A stretch of 64,000 bases of DNA from Candidatus Saccharimonadota bacterium (GCA_016176605.1 JACOWW010000002.1:250846-314845), one strand, 5' to 3'; numbered from the stretch's first letter, positions 8,719 through 18,400 are shown. The notes: generated from the sequence alone by a model not told the origin. Translations and numbers: made by a program.

Positions 8719-8810
8719 AGACGCCTCCTGTCGGTCGCTCTAGCAACTAGAAAATAGCAATTAGGAAATAGGGGTTTTGCTAATTTCTGATTGCTAATTA
8801 CTAATTTCAT
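8715..8810 (-). CDS. bridging small ORF rpsN->rpsH, MKLVISNQKLAKPLFPNCYFLVARATDRRRL
   Basis: Starts 3 nt after rpsN stop; ATGA junction with rpsH; family I. Confidence 0.55.
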   Translation of the reverse strand: MKLVISNQKLAKPLFPNCYFLVARATDRRRL

Positions 8811-8813
8811 TTT

Positions 8814-9083
8814 TTACCAGCTACTCTTAGTTACACCCGGAATTTCACCCCGGCTGGCGTGTTCACGAAAAGCAATGCGCGATAGGCCAAATTGGCGCAT
8901 ATAGCCCCTGGGGCGACCGGTTTCCGTGCAGCGGTTTTTCTGCCGTGAAGGACTGCTATTTTTAGGTAGCCTTGCCAGGCCTTCAAGATCGCCGGCAGCT
9001 TTAAGTTCGGCTCTTTTGATAGCGTACTTTTCAATCATCTTCTGACGTTTGGCGTCGCGCGCCAACATTGATTTCTTAGCCAC
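8814..9083 (-). CDS. rpsN: 30S ribosomal protein S14 (zinc-independent type)
   Basis: [43 protein letters not shown] start. Confidence 0.95.
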   Translation of the reverse strand: MAKKSMLARDAKRQKMIEKYAIKRAELKAAGDLEGLARLPKNSSPSRQKNRCTETGRPRGYMRQFGLSRIAFREHASRGEIPGVTKSSW

Positions 9084-9184
9084 TAGACGCTCCTTTCAGT
9101 CGCTCTAGAAACCAGAAAATAGGAACTAGAAAATAGTATTGCTAATTCCTGATTGCTAATTCCTGATTGCTTAATGCGTAGCAT
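9083..9184 (-). CDS. bridging small ORF rplE->rps[34 protein letters not shown]
   Basis: TAATG junction with rplE stop; TAGTG junction with rpsN; family I. Confidence 0.55.
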   Translation of the reverse strand: MLRIKQSGISNQELAILFSSSYFLVSRATERSV

Positions 9185-9792
9185 TATTGGTTCTCCTTTT
9201 CGAAGGGTACACCAAATTTCTCCAGTAGTGCCCGGGCGTGCTGCTGATTTTTAGCTTTAATCGCAAAGATTACCTGTAGGCCATGTGGTGAGGCTGTATC
9301 TTCGTAGGTCAGCTCTGGAAAAACCGACTGGTCAACCAAACCGATGGAGTAATTACCCTGCTTATCAAAAGCCTTTGATTTAACTCCATGAAAGTCGCGC
9401 AGACGGGGGAGCACCAGGTTGATGAACCGATCGGCAAACTCGTACATTCGGACGTCACGCAGGGTGACCTTGAGGCCAATCTTGCTCCCCTCGCGTAGCT
9501 TGAAACTGGCGATTGATTGTTTAGCAATTGTCTGCAAAGGTTTTTGGCCGCTAATTTTCAATAAAGTGTTCTCGGCGACTTCTAAAAGTCGTTTGTCATC
9601 TTTAGCGCGTCCCAACCCGACGTTTAAGACTATCTTTTCCAGTTTTGGTGCCTCGTGGGTATTGCTTAGCTTAAGCTCTTCTTTCAATTCCTTGGCCCAA
9701 CTGTGTAAATATTGACTCTTCAAACGAGGCATATAAGCCTGTTTTTCTGTTCTGCGTTCTTGGCTCTTTGTTCTCTGGAGTGACGTAGTCAT
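9184..9792 (-). CDS. rplE: 50S ribosomal protein L5 (possible 20-aa leader-derived N-terminal extension)
   Basis: L5 sequence from MPRLKSQYLHSW (start 9732); ORF open to 9792 with [20 protein letters not shown]. Confidence 0.94.
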   Translation of the reverse strand: MTTSLQRTKSQERRTEKQAYMPRLKSQYLHSWAKELKEELKLSNTHEAPKLEKIVLNVGLGRAKDDKRLLEVAENTLLKISGQKPLQTIAKQSIASFKLREGSKIGLKVTLRDVRMYEFADRFINLVLPRLRDFHGVKSKAFDKQGNYSIGLVDQSVFPELTYEDTASPHGLQVIFAIKAKNQQHARALLEKFGVPFEKENQ

Positions 9793-10157
9793 TATTTTAC
9801 TTCCTTCCCAGAAGTTTTCAAGACACGAACCTTCGAGCCGTCTTTGTTTAGTTTGTAGCCGATACGCGAGGGTTTTTGGGCTGAGCTGTCTAACAGACCG
9901 ACTTTGCTAACCCAGATCGGTTTGGTCAATTCAACAATGCCTCCCTGGGGTTTTATACGAGTTGGCTTCTGATGCTTTTTGACTATATTTATTCCCTCAA
10001 CAGTCACTTTATTGAGCGTAGGGTGGACCTGCAGAACTTTACCCGTGTGACCTTTGTATTTGCCGGAACGGACCATAACTGTGTCGCCCTTCCTCAAGCG
10101 AATTTTATAAATTCGCTTGGCTCTTTGCTGAGTGCTCATAGCTGTTAGCTTGTTCAT
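9792..10157 (-). CDS. rplX: 50S ribosomal protein L24
   Basis: [47 protein letters not shown]. Confidence 0.95.
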   Translation of the reverse strand: MNKLTAMSTQQRAKRIYKIRLRKGDTVMVRSGKYKGHTGKVLQVHPTLNKVTVEGINIVKKHQKPTRIKPQGGIVELTKPIWVSKVGLLDSSAQKPSRIGYKLNKDGSKVRVLKTSGKEVK

Positions 10158-10525
10158 AGTACCTCCGGCGCTAGTGAAATGATGCGGCTATAGCCTTTTT
10201 TGCGCAGTTCGCGCGGTACTGGGCCAAAAATACGGGTGCCGCGCGGCGTGCGGTTGTCTTCCGCCAAAACTACGGCAGCGTTGTCGTCAAATCTAATGGT
10301 CGAGCCATCTTTGCGCCTAATTGGATTACGGGTACGAACCACTACAGCCCTGACAAGGCTTTTACGCTTGACCGTTCCAGCTGGGTTAGCCGTTTTAACA
10401 CTGGCCACTATCATATCACCGACGCGGGCATAACGACGGCCGCTGCCGCCGAGCACGCGGATACAAAGCAGCTGGCGGGCTCCGCTGTTATCGCAGGCAA
10501 TCAGACGTGACTCTTGCTGAATCAT
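10154..10525 (-). CDS. rplN: 50S ribosomal protein L14
   Basis: [27 protein letters not shown]...; ORF open to 10531. Confidence 0.96.
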   Translation of the reverse strand: MIQQESRLIACDNSGARQLLCIRVLGGSGRRYARVGDMIVASVKTANPAGTVKRKSLVRAVVVRTRNPIRRKDGSTIRFDDNAAVVLAEDNRTPRGTRIFGPVPRELRKKGYSRIISLAPEVL

Positions 10526-10632
10526 AGACAACCTCTGGTAGTAGTAGACAGTAGACAGTAATCAGTAGTCAGTCTATGGACTGGCAACTGGCAACTAGTT
10601 ACTGACGACTGACAAAGAGCGTGGTATTTCAT
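10522..10632 (-). CDS. bridging small ORF rpsQ->rpl[37 protein letters not shown]
   Basis: ATGA junctions with rpsQ stop and rplN ATG. Confidence 0.52.
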   Translation of the reverse strand: MKYHALCQSSVTSCQLPVHRLTTDYCLLSTTTRGCL

Positions 10633-10964
10633 TTCTTCTTCTCCACCTTAGGCGTTTTTATTTGTTTAACCTGCTCTTCATCTTGGGGGATGTCGGCTGT
10701 AGCGTCCGCCTCCTCAAAACCGATATGAGCTTTTTCGATGATCCTATCCAATTCAAAACGTTTGCGGGCAGATAACGGGCGTGATTCGCGGATAACCACC
10801 AAATCACCTGTCTTGGCCTGGTTATCTTTATCATGAGCCATAAATTTTTCGTTAATCATGTACTGCTTCTTATAAATCGGGTGTGTTTTACGGGTAGCCA
10901 CAGTAATGACAATTGTCTTGTCGTTTTTGTCGCTAGAAACCCGGCCGGTCAATGTCCTGCTCAT
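10629..10964 (-). CDS. rpsQ: 30S ribosomal protein S17
   Basis: MSRTLTGRVSSDKNDKTIVITVATRKTHPIYKKQ... Confidence 0.95.
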   Translation of the reverse strand: MSRTLTGRVSSDKNDKTIVITVATRKTHPIYKKQYMINEKFMAHDKDNQAKTGDLVVIRESRPLSARKRFELDRIIEKAHIGFEEADATADIPQDEEQVKQIKTPKVEKKK

Positions 10965-11068
10965 CGCTTTGCTCCTTCGCAGGCCACAGAAACTAGAAAA
11001 CAGGAATTAGGAACTAGCATTTCTATTATTTGCTTATTGCTACTTGCTAATTGCTTGATGCGCAGCAT
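10961..11068 (-). CDS. bridging small ORF rpmC->rps[36 protein letters not shown]
   Basis: TAATG junction with rpmC stop; ATGA junction with rpsQ; family I. Confidence 0.55.
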   Translation of the reverse strand: MLRIKQLASSNKQIIEMLVPNSCFLVSVACEGAKR

Positions 11069-11268
11069 TAGATGGTCTCCTTGCTCAACTGCTCGCCTAG
11101 TACCGTCATCACCCGCGCCAAATCTTTGCGCTTGCTACGGATGGCCCGAACATTTGTGACTTCGCCGCTGTAAAGCCGGCGGCGCATCTGGGCAATTTCA
11201 TCACGCAGCTCAGTACTCTCACGAGTGAGGTCTTGGGTACTTTTTTTACGAATGTCAGCGATCTTCAC
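11068..11268 (-). CDS. rpmC: 50S ribosomal protein L29
   Basis: MKIADIRKKSTQDLTRESTELRDEIAQMRRRLYSGEVTN... Confidence 0.93.
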   Translation of the reverse strand: MKIADIRKKSTQDLTRESTELRDEIAQMRRRLYSGEVTNVRAIRSKRKDLARVMTVLGEQLSKETI

Positions 11269-11372
11269 AGTTCGCCTCCTTGTGTCGGCTCAGAAACTAG
11301 AAAACAGGAATTAGGAACTAGTATTTCTACTATTTGCTGATTGCTATTTGCTAATTGCTTGATGCGAAGCAT
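11265..11372 (-). CDS. bridging small ORF rplP->rpm[36 protein letters not shown]
   Basis: TAATG junction with rplP stop; GTGA junction with rpmC; family I. Confidence 0.55.
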   Translation of the reverse strand: MLRIKQLANSNQQIVEILVPNSCFLVSEPTQGGEL

Positions 11373-11788
11373 TAGAGTTCCTCCTTGACGTAAAACAAGG
11401 TTTTTACGGGCAGTTTGTGGCCGGCCAGGCGCATAGCTTCGCGGGCAGTCTCTTCCGCTACACCGTCCATTTCGAACATGATTGTACCGGGTTTAACTTT
11501 AGCTACGAAGAACTCAGGGTTACCTTTACCGCTGCCCATTTTTGCCCCTAACGGCTTTTGGCTGACAGGAATGTGCGGAAAGATGCGGATCCAGATTTGA
11601 CCGCCACGTTTGACATAGCGGGTCATTGCTTGGCGGGCGGCTTCAATCTGGCGGCTGCTGATGCGGCCGGTTTCTTGACTAACAAGGCCATAGCGGCCAT
11701 AAGCCAGCTCGTTGAGACTGGTAGCACTACCGCCGTGGATCTTTCCCTTGCGGACTTTTCGGTACTTGGTGCGTGAGGGCATCAACAT
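11372..11788 (-). CDS. rplP: 50S ribosomal protein L16
   Basis: [21 protein letters not shown]... Confidence 0.96.
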   Translation of the reverse strand: MLMPSRTKYRKVRKGKIHGGSATSLNELAYGRYGLVSQETGRISSRQIEAARQAMTRYVKRGGQIWIRIFPHIPVSQKPLGAKMGSGKGNPEFFVAKVKPGTIMFEMDGVAEETAREAMRLAGHKLPVKTLFYVKEEL

Positions 11789-12012
11789 GCTTTACCTCTG
11801 GTAAAGCCATTAACCATTAGCCATTTACCATTTACCCCGACACTAAATCTTGAAGCTCCATAATCTGATTGCAGACTACTGCGCTCAGGATTTAGTGCGG
11901 GGCAGGCCATACATTTACCATTAACCATTAACCATTGATCACGGATAACGGTTAACGAATAACGCACGGTGAAAGGTGAACGGTGAACGGTGAACGGAAA
12001 TGACGTAGTCAT
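11782..12012 (-). CDS. bridging small ORF rpsC->rplP (76 aa, family II interrupted in frame by the 68-bp element)
   Basis: ATGA junction with rpsC stop; overlaps rplP start by 7 nt; [69 protein letters not shown]... Confidence 0.55.
   Translation of the reverse strand: MTTSFPFTVHRSPFTVRYSLTVIRDQWLMVNGKCMACPALNPERSSLQSDYGASRFSVGVNGKWLMVNGFTRGKAC
11835..11902. repeat. 68-bp dispersed hairpin element, copy A
   Basis: CCCCGACACTAAATC...GATTTAGTGCGGGG arms; core nearly identical to 47096 and 51632 copies. Confidence 0.88.
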
Positions 12013-12641
12013 GTTGTTTCTCCCCTGTAAACCCAGACTTTAACACCTATAATACCGGCGCCGGGATACTGGGCGCGGGCACTAGCAAAATCAATGTCGG
12101 CCCGAATGGTATGAAGCGGTACGCTGCCTTGAACTTCTTTTTCGCGTCTAGACATTTCATTACCGCCCAAGCGTCCGGCCAATTCAATGCGTACACCCTT
12201 GGCTCCAGCGCGCATAGTGGTACCGGCGGCTGATTTCATGGCCCGGCGAAAGGCTATACGGCGCTCCAGTTGATGTGCAATATTTTCAGCTACTAGCTTA
12301 GCTTGTAATTCCGGCCGCTTGATTTCTTCGATGTTAACACGGACTGGAACCCCGTAAAGCTTCTCGATCTGATCCTTCAGCTCGCTGGCGCCTGTGCCGC
12401 CGCGGCCGATGACCACGCCAGCCTTTGCAGTCTGTACAGTAACAGTCACCAAGTTCGGCGAACGTTCGATATCCACTTTGGAGACGGCCGCGCGTGAACC
12501 AAGCTTATCGATAATCAAGCGGCGCGCTGCCAAGTCTTGTTTAAGGTAGTTGGCATATTCCTTCTTGTTGGCGAACCATTTACTGCGCCAATCCTTGTTG
12601 ACCTGGAGCCGCATACTTATCGGATTAATCTTCTGACCCAT
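12009..12641 (-). CDS. rpsC: 30S ribosomal protein S3
   Basis: MGQKINPISMRLQVNKDWRSKWFANKKEYANYL... Confidence 0.96.
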   Translation of the reverse strand: MGQKINPISMRLQVNKDWRSKWFANKKEYANYLKQDLAARRLIIDKLGSRAAVSKVDIERSPNLVTVTVQTAKAGVVIGRGGTGASELKDQIEKLYGVPVRVNIEEIKRPELQAKLVAENIAHQLERRIAFRRAMKSAAGTTMRAGAKGVRIELAGRLGGNEMSRREKEVQGSVPLHTIRADIDFASARAQYPGAGIIGVKVWVYRGETT

Positions 12642-12760
12642 TACACGCTCCTTTCAGTCGCTTCAGCTGACAGGTTGTAGGTGACAGGTGACAGTTCGAA
12701 CAGAGCTACTGTAACCCGTAACCTGTAACCAGTAACCTGGTATGGCGTTGAGTAAATCAT
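12641..12760 (-). CDS. bridging small ORF rplV->rpsC, MIYSTPYQVTGYRLRVTVALFELSPVTYNLSAEATERSV
   Basis: ATGA junction with rplV stop; TAATG junction with rpsC. Confidence 0.53.
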   Translation of the reverse strand: MIYSTPYQVTGYRLRVTVALFELSPVTYNLSAEATERSV

Positions 12761-13146
12761 TCTTTAATCTCCGAAGGCTCTTTTTTTGTGACAGGCTTCT
12801 TCTTCAATTCGCGTTGCTGGCCGTCAACTAGTACTCTTATTTGGCTAGTACTGCGGGCAAAACGCAGCGCTCGGCCACGAGCAGCTGCCCGGTAACGACG
12901 GTAGCGGATACCAGGCGTCACACTGATTTCCGATATAAACAGGCTGTCAGGCTTATAGTTATGGTTGTGCTCGGCGTTGGCACCAGCACTGACAACGGCT
13001 TTTTTAACAGCAGCGGCAGCCCTTCGAGGCGTGTGATCAAGAATAACTACGGCGTCGGCTAGGCTGCGGCCGCGTACTAAAGCCGCGACTACGCCAACCT
13101 TACGTGGGCTCATTCTGACACCTTTATAGACTGCCTGGACTGCCAT
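12757..13146 (-). CDS. rplV: 50S ribosomal protein L22
   Basis: VYKGVRMSPRKVGVVAALVRGRSLADAV... Confidence 0.95.
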   Translation of the reverse strand: MAVQAVYKGVRMSPRKVGVVAALVRGRSLADAVVILDHTPRRAAAAVKKAVVSAGANAEHNHNYKPDSLFISEISVTPGIRYRRYRAAARGRALRFARSTSQIRVLVDGQQRELKKKPVTKKEPSEIKE

Positions 13147-13256
13147 CAGATTTTTCCTCTGGAAAAATCAGTGATCAGTGAACGGTGAACAGTAAAAAGT
13201 TCTAAATTAGCTGAACCCTGAACTCTGAATCCTGACCGCTTAAAAATGCTACACAT
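13146..13256 (-). CDS. bridging small ORF rpsS->rpl[37 protein letters not shown]
   Basis: Overlaps rpsS stop by 8 nt; TGATG junction with rplV. Confidence 0.5.
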   Translation of the reverse strand: MCSIFKRSGFRVQGSANLELFTVHRSLITDFSRGKI

Positions 13257-13539
13257 TTTTGGTCTCCTCCTGGCTTTTAGCCAGCTTGCCACCATGACCA
13301 CGGAACTTACGGGTTGGGGAGAATTCACCTAGCTTATGGCCAACCATATTTTCAGTAATAAACACCGGCACATGGACTTTACCGTTGTGTACAGCAATAG
13401 TGCGGCCGACAAATTCTGGCGCAATGGTACAAGCCCGCGCCCAGGTCTTAATAACGGTGCGGTCTTCCGGACCCAGCGCGGCAACTTTTTTAGCCAGCTT
13501 GGGATCCACAAACGGCCCCTTCTTCAACGACCTACTCAT
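13249..13539 (-). CDS. rpsS: 30S ribosomal protein S19
   Basis: [22 protein letters not shown]... Confidence 0.96.
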   Translation of the reverse strand: MSRSLKKGPFVDPKLAKKVAALGPEDRTVIKTWARACTIAPEFVGRTIAVHNGKVHVPVFITENMVGHKLGEFSPTRKFRGHGGKLAKSQEETKNV

Positions 13540-13825
13540 TAGCTACTCCTACTGGCTTTTGCTCAACTCCTTCTGGCAAAATAGTGGCAGCTAAACTCAT
13601 TGCAAAATCCGCGCTATTTAAATTAACATCGCCATACATGCCACCTGGATGGTCAGTTCTCAATCTGTCAATTTCATCAGCCACAGCTCTTAAGGCGATA
13701 GCAGTGTCACTTAAATCTAGGCCTAGTCGCTCGGCTTTTTTCCTAAGTTGAAATATCCCCCATAGAGTACCACCGTGCACATCATCAGGATCTCCATCCC
13801 AAACTTTAAACTTTATTTCATTCAT
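13532..13825 (-). CDS. hypothetical protein inserted between rplB and rpsS
   Basis: 97-aa ORF, 8-nt overlap with rpsS start; no family recognised. Confidence 0.7.
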   Translation of the reverse strand: MNEIKFKVWDGDPDDVHGGTLWGIFQLRKKAERLGLDLSDTAIALRAVADEIDRLRTDHPGGMYGDVNLNSADFAMSLAATILPEGVEQKPVGVANE

Positions 13826-13905
13826 TGGACTACTCCATTGGTAAATGTTAATTGATCATTAATTGTGAATTGATAATTGAAAATTGATAATTGGAGCGAT
13901 TTCAT
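13822..13905 (-). CDS. bridging small ORF rplB->hypothetical, [27 protein letters not shown]
   Basis: Starts 6 nt after rplB stop; ATGA junction with 13825 start. Confidence 0.47.
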   Translation of the reverse strand: MKSLQLSIFNYQFTINDQLTFTNGVVQ

Positions 13906-13911
13906 CGCGAC

Positions 13912-14748
13912 CTATCTCCTCTTGCCTTGATGTCGGCTTCTGACAATAAATTTATTAGTCGTCTTGCGGCGGCGGGTTTTATAGCCTAAAGTCTTTTGCC
14001 CCCAAGGCGTTGTTGGCGGGCGGGCCATTTTATGTCTACCGCCATCTCCACCGCCGTGCGGGTGGTCGGCAGCAGCCATTACCACACCGCGCACAGTCGG
14101 GCGGATACCCATGTGGCGTTTACGGCCGGCTTTACCTATCTGGACGTTCTGATGCTGTTCATTGCCAATAGGCCCAATTGAGGCCATACAGTCAATGCTG
14201 ACCATGCGAACCTCGCCGCTTGGCAGACGAACCTGGGCCCACGGCTCTTCTTTGGCGACCAGTTGGGCACTGGTACCAGCTGTTCTGGCTAGCTGGGCGC
14301 CTTTGCCGGGCTGCAGCTCAACCCCGTGGATAACCGTGCCGCTAGGTATATTCTTCAAAGGTAAGCGATTACCGCGCTCAATGGCCGTCTCTTCTTCAAC
14401 TACTAGTTTCTTCCCCGGCTTCATGCCTTTGGCGGCTAGGATGTAATGGTACCTACCGTCTTGGTCTTTAATCCGCGCAATACGGGCGCTACGGTTGGGG
14501 TCGTACTCAATCTGTTCAACAACGGCAGAGGTGCCTGGCTTTAATTTGAAATTAAGCAGACGGTAATAACGGTGCGCTCCGCCGCCGCGGTGGCGAGTGG
14601 TGATGCGGCCTTGATTATTGCGACCAACCGCGCCCTTTTTAATCTCGATCAAGCCCTTCAACGGCTTTTTAGCGGTAACAGCGTCAAAGTCCTGTGTGCT
14701 CATGCCGCGCCGGGCCGGAGTGGTTGGATTGTATGCTTTAACAGGCAT
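13912..14748 (-). CDS. rplB: 50S ribosomal protein L2
   Basis: GRNNQGRITTRHRGGGAHRYYR...DHPHGGGDGGRH. Confidence 0.97.
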   Translation of the reverse strand: MPVKAYNPTTPARRGMSTQDFDAVTAKKPLKGLIEIKKGAVGRNNQGRITTRHRGGGAHRYYRLLNFKLKPGTSAVVEQIEYDPNRSARIARIKDQDGRYHYILAAKGMKPGKKLVVEEETAIERGNRLPLKNIPSGTVIHGVELQPGKGAQLARTAGTSAQLVAKEEPWAQVRLPSGEVRMVSIDCMASIGPIGNEQHQNVQIGKAGRKRHMGIRPTVRGVVMAAADHPHGGGDGGRHKMARPPTTPWGQKTLGYKTRRRKTTNKFIVRSRHQGKRR

Positions 14749-14837
14749 TATAAGCTCCTTTCAGCTGCAGGAATTAGAAAATAGGAACTAGGAACTAGTA
14801 TTTTTGCTAACTTCTGATTGCTAATTACTAATTTCAT
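14748..14837 (-). CDS. bridging small ORF rplW->rplB, MKLVISNQKLAKILVPSSYFLIPAAERSL
   Basis: ATGA junction with rplW stop; TAATG junction with rplB; family I. Confidence 0.55.
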   Translation of the reverse strand: MKLVISNQKLAKILVPSSYFLIPAAERSL

Positions 14838-15157
14838 TTTTTCGCCCCCTCTTTATCTTCTACAGATGAAAAAATGGGGATTTTATCGCCTTCCTTCAAG
14901 GTTACATATGCTTTGCGAACACCGGCTCGCCGGCCAGCGATATTGCGACCGCGCTTCTTATAAGCCCGCAGCGGTTTTGGGGCAGTATTAGCAATTTTCA
15001 CAGAAGCTACACCAACCTCGTACTGGCTGGCCACAGCATTAGCCACTGTGTGACGGTTGGCACTTACCGGAACGTCAAAGACGTAAGTATTGTCTTTTTC
15101 GCTCAAGGCAAAGGCCTTTTCCGACAGACGAGGTTTAAGAGTTAAACTTTTACTCAT
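14834..15157 (-). CDS. rplW: 50S ribosomal protein L23
   Basis: LKPRLSEKAFALSEKDNTYVFDVPVSANRHTVANAV. Confidence 0.94.
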   Translation of the reverse strand: MSKSLTLKPRLSEKAFALSEKDNTYVFDVPVSANRHTVANAVASQYEVGVASVKIANTAPKPLRAYKKRGRNIAGRRAGVRKAYVTLKEGDKIPIFSSVEDKEGAKK

Positions 15158-15825
15158 TATTTATCTCCCTTGTCTCTCGTAGCTTTATTTGAGGGGGATA
15201 GCCACTCATGGACGATGTCTAGCGCCTTTTTGCTAATAACAATATGGTCGGCATTTAACACCTCATAAACGCTTAAGTACTTAGCGCTTATAGCTTTTAC
15301 GTTCCCTAAATTGCCAGTAGCACGCTTGACTAAATCATCTTTTTCGCTAACAACAAGCAAAACACTACCCGTCGTGCCAATCTTATTCAGAAAAGCAATC
15401 GTGGGTTTGACTTTTCCCTCAGGGCAGGCAAAAGTTTCAATGACAATAACCTTGTCGTCATCTGCAGCCAAGCTCAAAGCTTGGCGGACAGCCAAACGCT
15501 TAGCTTGGGTACTAATTTTACGAGTGTAATTTTCGTTGCCGGTCGGGCCAAAAGCCACGCCGCCGCCGGTCCAGATCGGGTTGCGGGATGAGCCGAAGCG
15601 GGCCCGCCCGGTGCCTTTCTGGCGCCATGGTTTACGGCCGCCGCCGCGGACTTCACCGCGTTTCTTGGTCTTGGCAAAATTACCACGAGCGTTAGCTAAA
15701 TAGGCCAAGTACGCGTCTTTGAGCAATTGGTGGTTCACGGTCTTCACGCCAAAGACAGCCTTGTCCAACTTGGCTGGTGTAGAAGCCTTAGAACCACTCT
15801 TGGTATAGGTTGCAACAGCCATCAC
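15157..15825 (-). CDS. rplD: 50S ribosomal protein L4
   Basis: [42 protein letters not shown]. Confidence 0.96.
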   Translation of the reverse strand: MMAVATYTKSGSKASTPAKLDKAVFGVKTVNHQLLKDAYLAYLANARGNFAKTKKRGEVRGGGRKPWRQKGTGRARFGSSRNPIWTGGGVAFGPTGNENYTRKISTQAKRLAVRQALSLAADDDKVIVIETFACPEGKVKPTIAFLNKIGTTGSVLLVVSEKDDLVKRATGNLGNVKAISAKYLSVYEVLNADHIVISKKALDIVHEWLSPSNKATRDKGDK

Positions 15826-15932
15826 ACGCCTCCTTCGGAGGCAATTTTCAATTTACAATTTTCAATTTTCAAAGTTTCTTCATTGATAATTGAATATTGG
15901 TCATTGATTGATAATTGAAAAAGGCATCTCAT
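15822..15932 (-). CDS. bridging small ORF rplC->rpl[37 protein letters not shown]
   Basis: ATGA junction with rplC stop; TGATG junction with rplD. Confidence 0.53.
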   Translation of the reverse strand: MRCLFQLSINDQYSIINEETLKIENCKLKIASEGGV

Positions 15933-16546
15933 GATTTTGTTCCTTTTATCAACACGATGCCTTTTCGCGGACCTGGTACTGCGCCTTTGACGCCAATGAC
16001 CTGAAGATCTGTGTCGATAATGGCAACGCTGAGGTTCTTGGTCGTGACTTGCTCATGCCCCATCTGGCCGGCCATTTTTTTACCCGGGAAAATACGCTGC
16101 GGGAACATCGATCCAATTGAGCCGGGACGGCGGTAGCTGCGGCCACCGTGAGTCTTGCGGCCGCGGTGGAAGTTATGGCGCTTGATTGTCCCAGCAAAAC
16201 CTTTGCCTTTACTAACGCCGGTAACACTAACTATGTCACCTACTTCAAAAGAATCGGCGGCCAATTGGTCGCCGACGTCTTTTTCAATTTCTTCGTCACC
16301 TGTAATGCGGAATTCGCGGACAATCTTCGGCGACTGCTTTGAGGCTTTAAAATGACCAGCTTGGGGTTTAGCTGGTCGTTTGTTGGTCTCGAAACCAAGT
16401 TGGAGGGCGCGGTAACCGTCTGTGTCTGTATTCTTAAGCTGGGTGACTACATTGGGGCTGGCAGAGAGTAAAGTCACAGGCGTAGCCGCACCCTTTTCGT
16501 CCAGAATGCTGGTCATGCCTAATTTTCGCGTGATTAGTGCTTTCAC
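15929..16546 (-). CDS. rplC: 50S ribosomal protein L3
   Basis: MKALITRKLGMTSILDEKGAATPVTLL... Confidence 0.96.
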   Translation of the reverse strand: MKALITRKLGMTSILDEKGAATPVTLLSASPNVVTQLKNTDTDGYRALQLGFETNKRPAKPQAGHFKASKQSPKIVREFRITGDEEIEKDVGDQLAADSFEVGDIVSVTGVSKGKGFAGTIKRHNFHRGRKTHGGRSYRRPGSIGSMFPQRIFPGKKMAGQMGHEQVTTKNLSVAIIDTDLQVIGVKGAVPGPRKGIVLIKGTKS

Positions 16547-16755
16547 TAACGGATAGCCCCTTATAGTTATTGATGGTTAATACTAGCTTCATATTTACGC
16601 TGAAATACGCCTCGGCGGTTTTGATTTCAGCTCGCAAACCAAACCAAAACCCAGCTCCGTATGCTGTATCCGTAACAGATTATCACAAAACGAATTCCCC
16701 AGTCAAGGTGTAGACGATTCTACAATAAAGGGGATTTGCAAAATAAGTTGTGTCA

Positions 16756-16916
16756 ACCCGGAAGTAGACTTTCGAGTCAGCTCGCCACCTTCATGAGCGA
16801 TTTATTCGACATTATTGCTCATATAACTATCTACGATTTTACAGATTGCGCTAGACATTCTGACGAGCTGAAGGTTTCATGCTAAGTCGAATAATCTCGA
16901 AAGCTCACTTCCGGGT
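16756..16916 (-). ncRNA. candidate structured leader RNA upstream of rplC (strand inferred)
   Basis: 21-nt inverted repeat (18/21 paired) 16756-16776 / 16896-16916; inner 9-bp pair 16802-16810 / 16886-16894; further possible pairings. Confidence 0.5.
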
Positions 16917-17026
16917 CAATCCGCTGTAAATATTACAAACTATATTGTGAACTAGCCGTTTCTATATTATCATTTTTCACAGATTTTCACGCATCTGTAA
17001 AAAGTCTTTTCACATACCTTTTCATG

Positions 17027-17068
17027 AATACCACGCTTTTGGTCCGATCGGACATATATCATGGTATT
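17027..17068. promoter_or_regulatory. palindromic element AATACCACG-GTCCGATCGGAC-CATGGTATT, copy 1
   Basis: 37/39 identity to 38021..38059; internal 12-bp perfect palindrome. Confidence 0.6.
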
Positions 17069-17109
17069 AGGGTCTATAAACCTATAACCCTCTCGCCCTA
17101 TACCCTGTT

Positions 17110-18330
17110 CTATATGGTGAATTGGCCGTTTTGGTAAATTACCTGCTTTTTGCCACCCGCTAAGGTGGCGGTCACGGTTCGGTCAGTCGTCGAAATCATG
17201 TCGACGTGGATAGCCGACTCATTGTAGCCCAGCCTTCGGAATGTCGATTTAGGCACTCCCCTAGTGCCGGGTGTATATGTGTCAGTGTACGATTTGCCAA
17301 CTGCCAGGTGGGTGTTGCCATACGGCCCGCCCATATTTTCGTCGAACAGCGTGTCGGCCATAAATTTTGTAATACGGCTTAGACGTTTATCTGTTAAGGA
17401 GAATTCACCTATCTGTGAAGCGCCCTTATCGGTAGTCAGCATTTCTATCAAAAATTTTTCATTCTTAGTTGCCGATGACTTTACAACTCGTCCATTCTTG
17501 AAGTGCAGTTTTATTCCTTTAACTTTTGGTCCGTAGTAATAAAGTGGCTGGTTAAAACGGATCCAGCCTTCGGTACCGCGCCAATCTGGAGAAGTGTAGA
17601 TCTCGAAGCTAGGGATGTTGCGTCCGCCACCGCCCAACCAGCGACGATTTTCACCGAGTGTCATGAGAAGATCAACATCTTCTCCCCGTATGTGTAAATC
17701 CTTTACTTTAAGCTCGGTTAACTTCTTGGCAACCCTCTCGACCTCTTTGCTAATTTTTCGCCACTCGGCGATAGGGTTCGGCTTATCTAAATAACAAGCA
17801 TTTATAATCTGTCCCCAGTATTCCTCTAAGCTGAGGTCAGCTTCTTTAGCCATAGACGGTGTACCGTATAGTCCTAGTGTCCAAGTGTATTGGCCTTCAT
17901 TTTCTTTTTTGTCGAGCCACTCGGAGAGTTTTTTACGGCTTTTTTGGGCCAGCATAATCTTCTTGGGATCGACCTTGTCAAGCTCATGAATATCGTAATC
18001 AGCTATAACCGCAATCCGGTGATCTACTACTTTTACCAAACCTCGATAGTAAGGCGCCGGAAAATGAGTTAATTGCTTGTCCGAAGCATGGTCGTAAAAG
18101 TAGCGGCCAAAGCCGTCCATATCATCGCCAAGCGAACTGATTATATGGCCACCGCAGTCAAATATTTCTTTCTTAAGTGCTCGATAAAAAGGTAGAGCTG
18201 AGAGTGGTGTCTGCAGATAGACAAGCTCACCTTTTTTAAGGCCTGTTCCGCCGCCTAGCGCATAATTAACCAAAAGGTCGGCATACTTGTCAAGAATCTC
18301 CTGTGGTGGCCTATAGCTCATTCTAATCAA
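17110..18330 (-). CDS. M29 family (thermophilic) aminopeptidase
   Basis: M29-like sequence; GENRRWLGGGGRNIPSFEIYTSPDW...GTEGWIRF...GGPYGNTHLAVGKSY. Confidence 0.85.
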   Translation of the reverse strand: MIRMSYRPPQEILDKYADLLVNYALGGGTGLKKGELVYLQTPLSALPFYRALKKEIFDCGGHIISSLGDDMDGFGRYFYDHASDKQLTHFPAPYYRGLVKVVDHRIAVIADYDIHELDKVDPKKIMLAQKSRKKLSEWLDKKENEGQYTWTLGLYGTPSMAKEADLSLEEYWGQIINACYLDKPNPIAEWRKISKEVERVAKKLTELKVKDLHIRGEDVDLLMTLGENRRWLGGGGRNIPSFEIYTSPDWRGTEGWIRFNQPLYYYGPKVKGIKLHFKNGRVVKSSATKNEKFLIEMLTTDKGASQIGEFSLTDKRLSRITKFMADTLFDENMGGPYGNTHLAVGKSYTDTYTPGTRGVPKSTFRRLGYNESAIHVDMISTTDRTVTATLAGGKKQVIYQNGQFTI

Positions 18331-18400
18331 TGATTATAAATCAGACTATCCGATTATTGACGTTAATTACAAATAATAAACCTAGAAGTGTCCCCAATAT

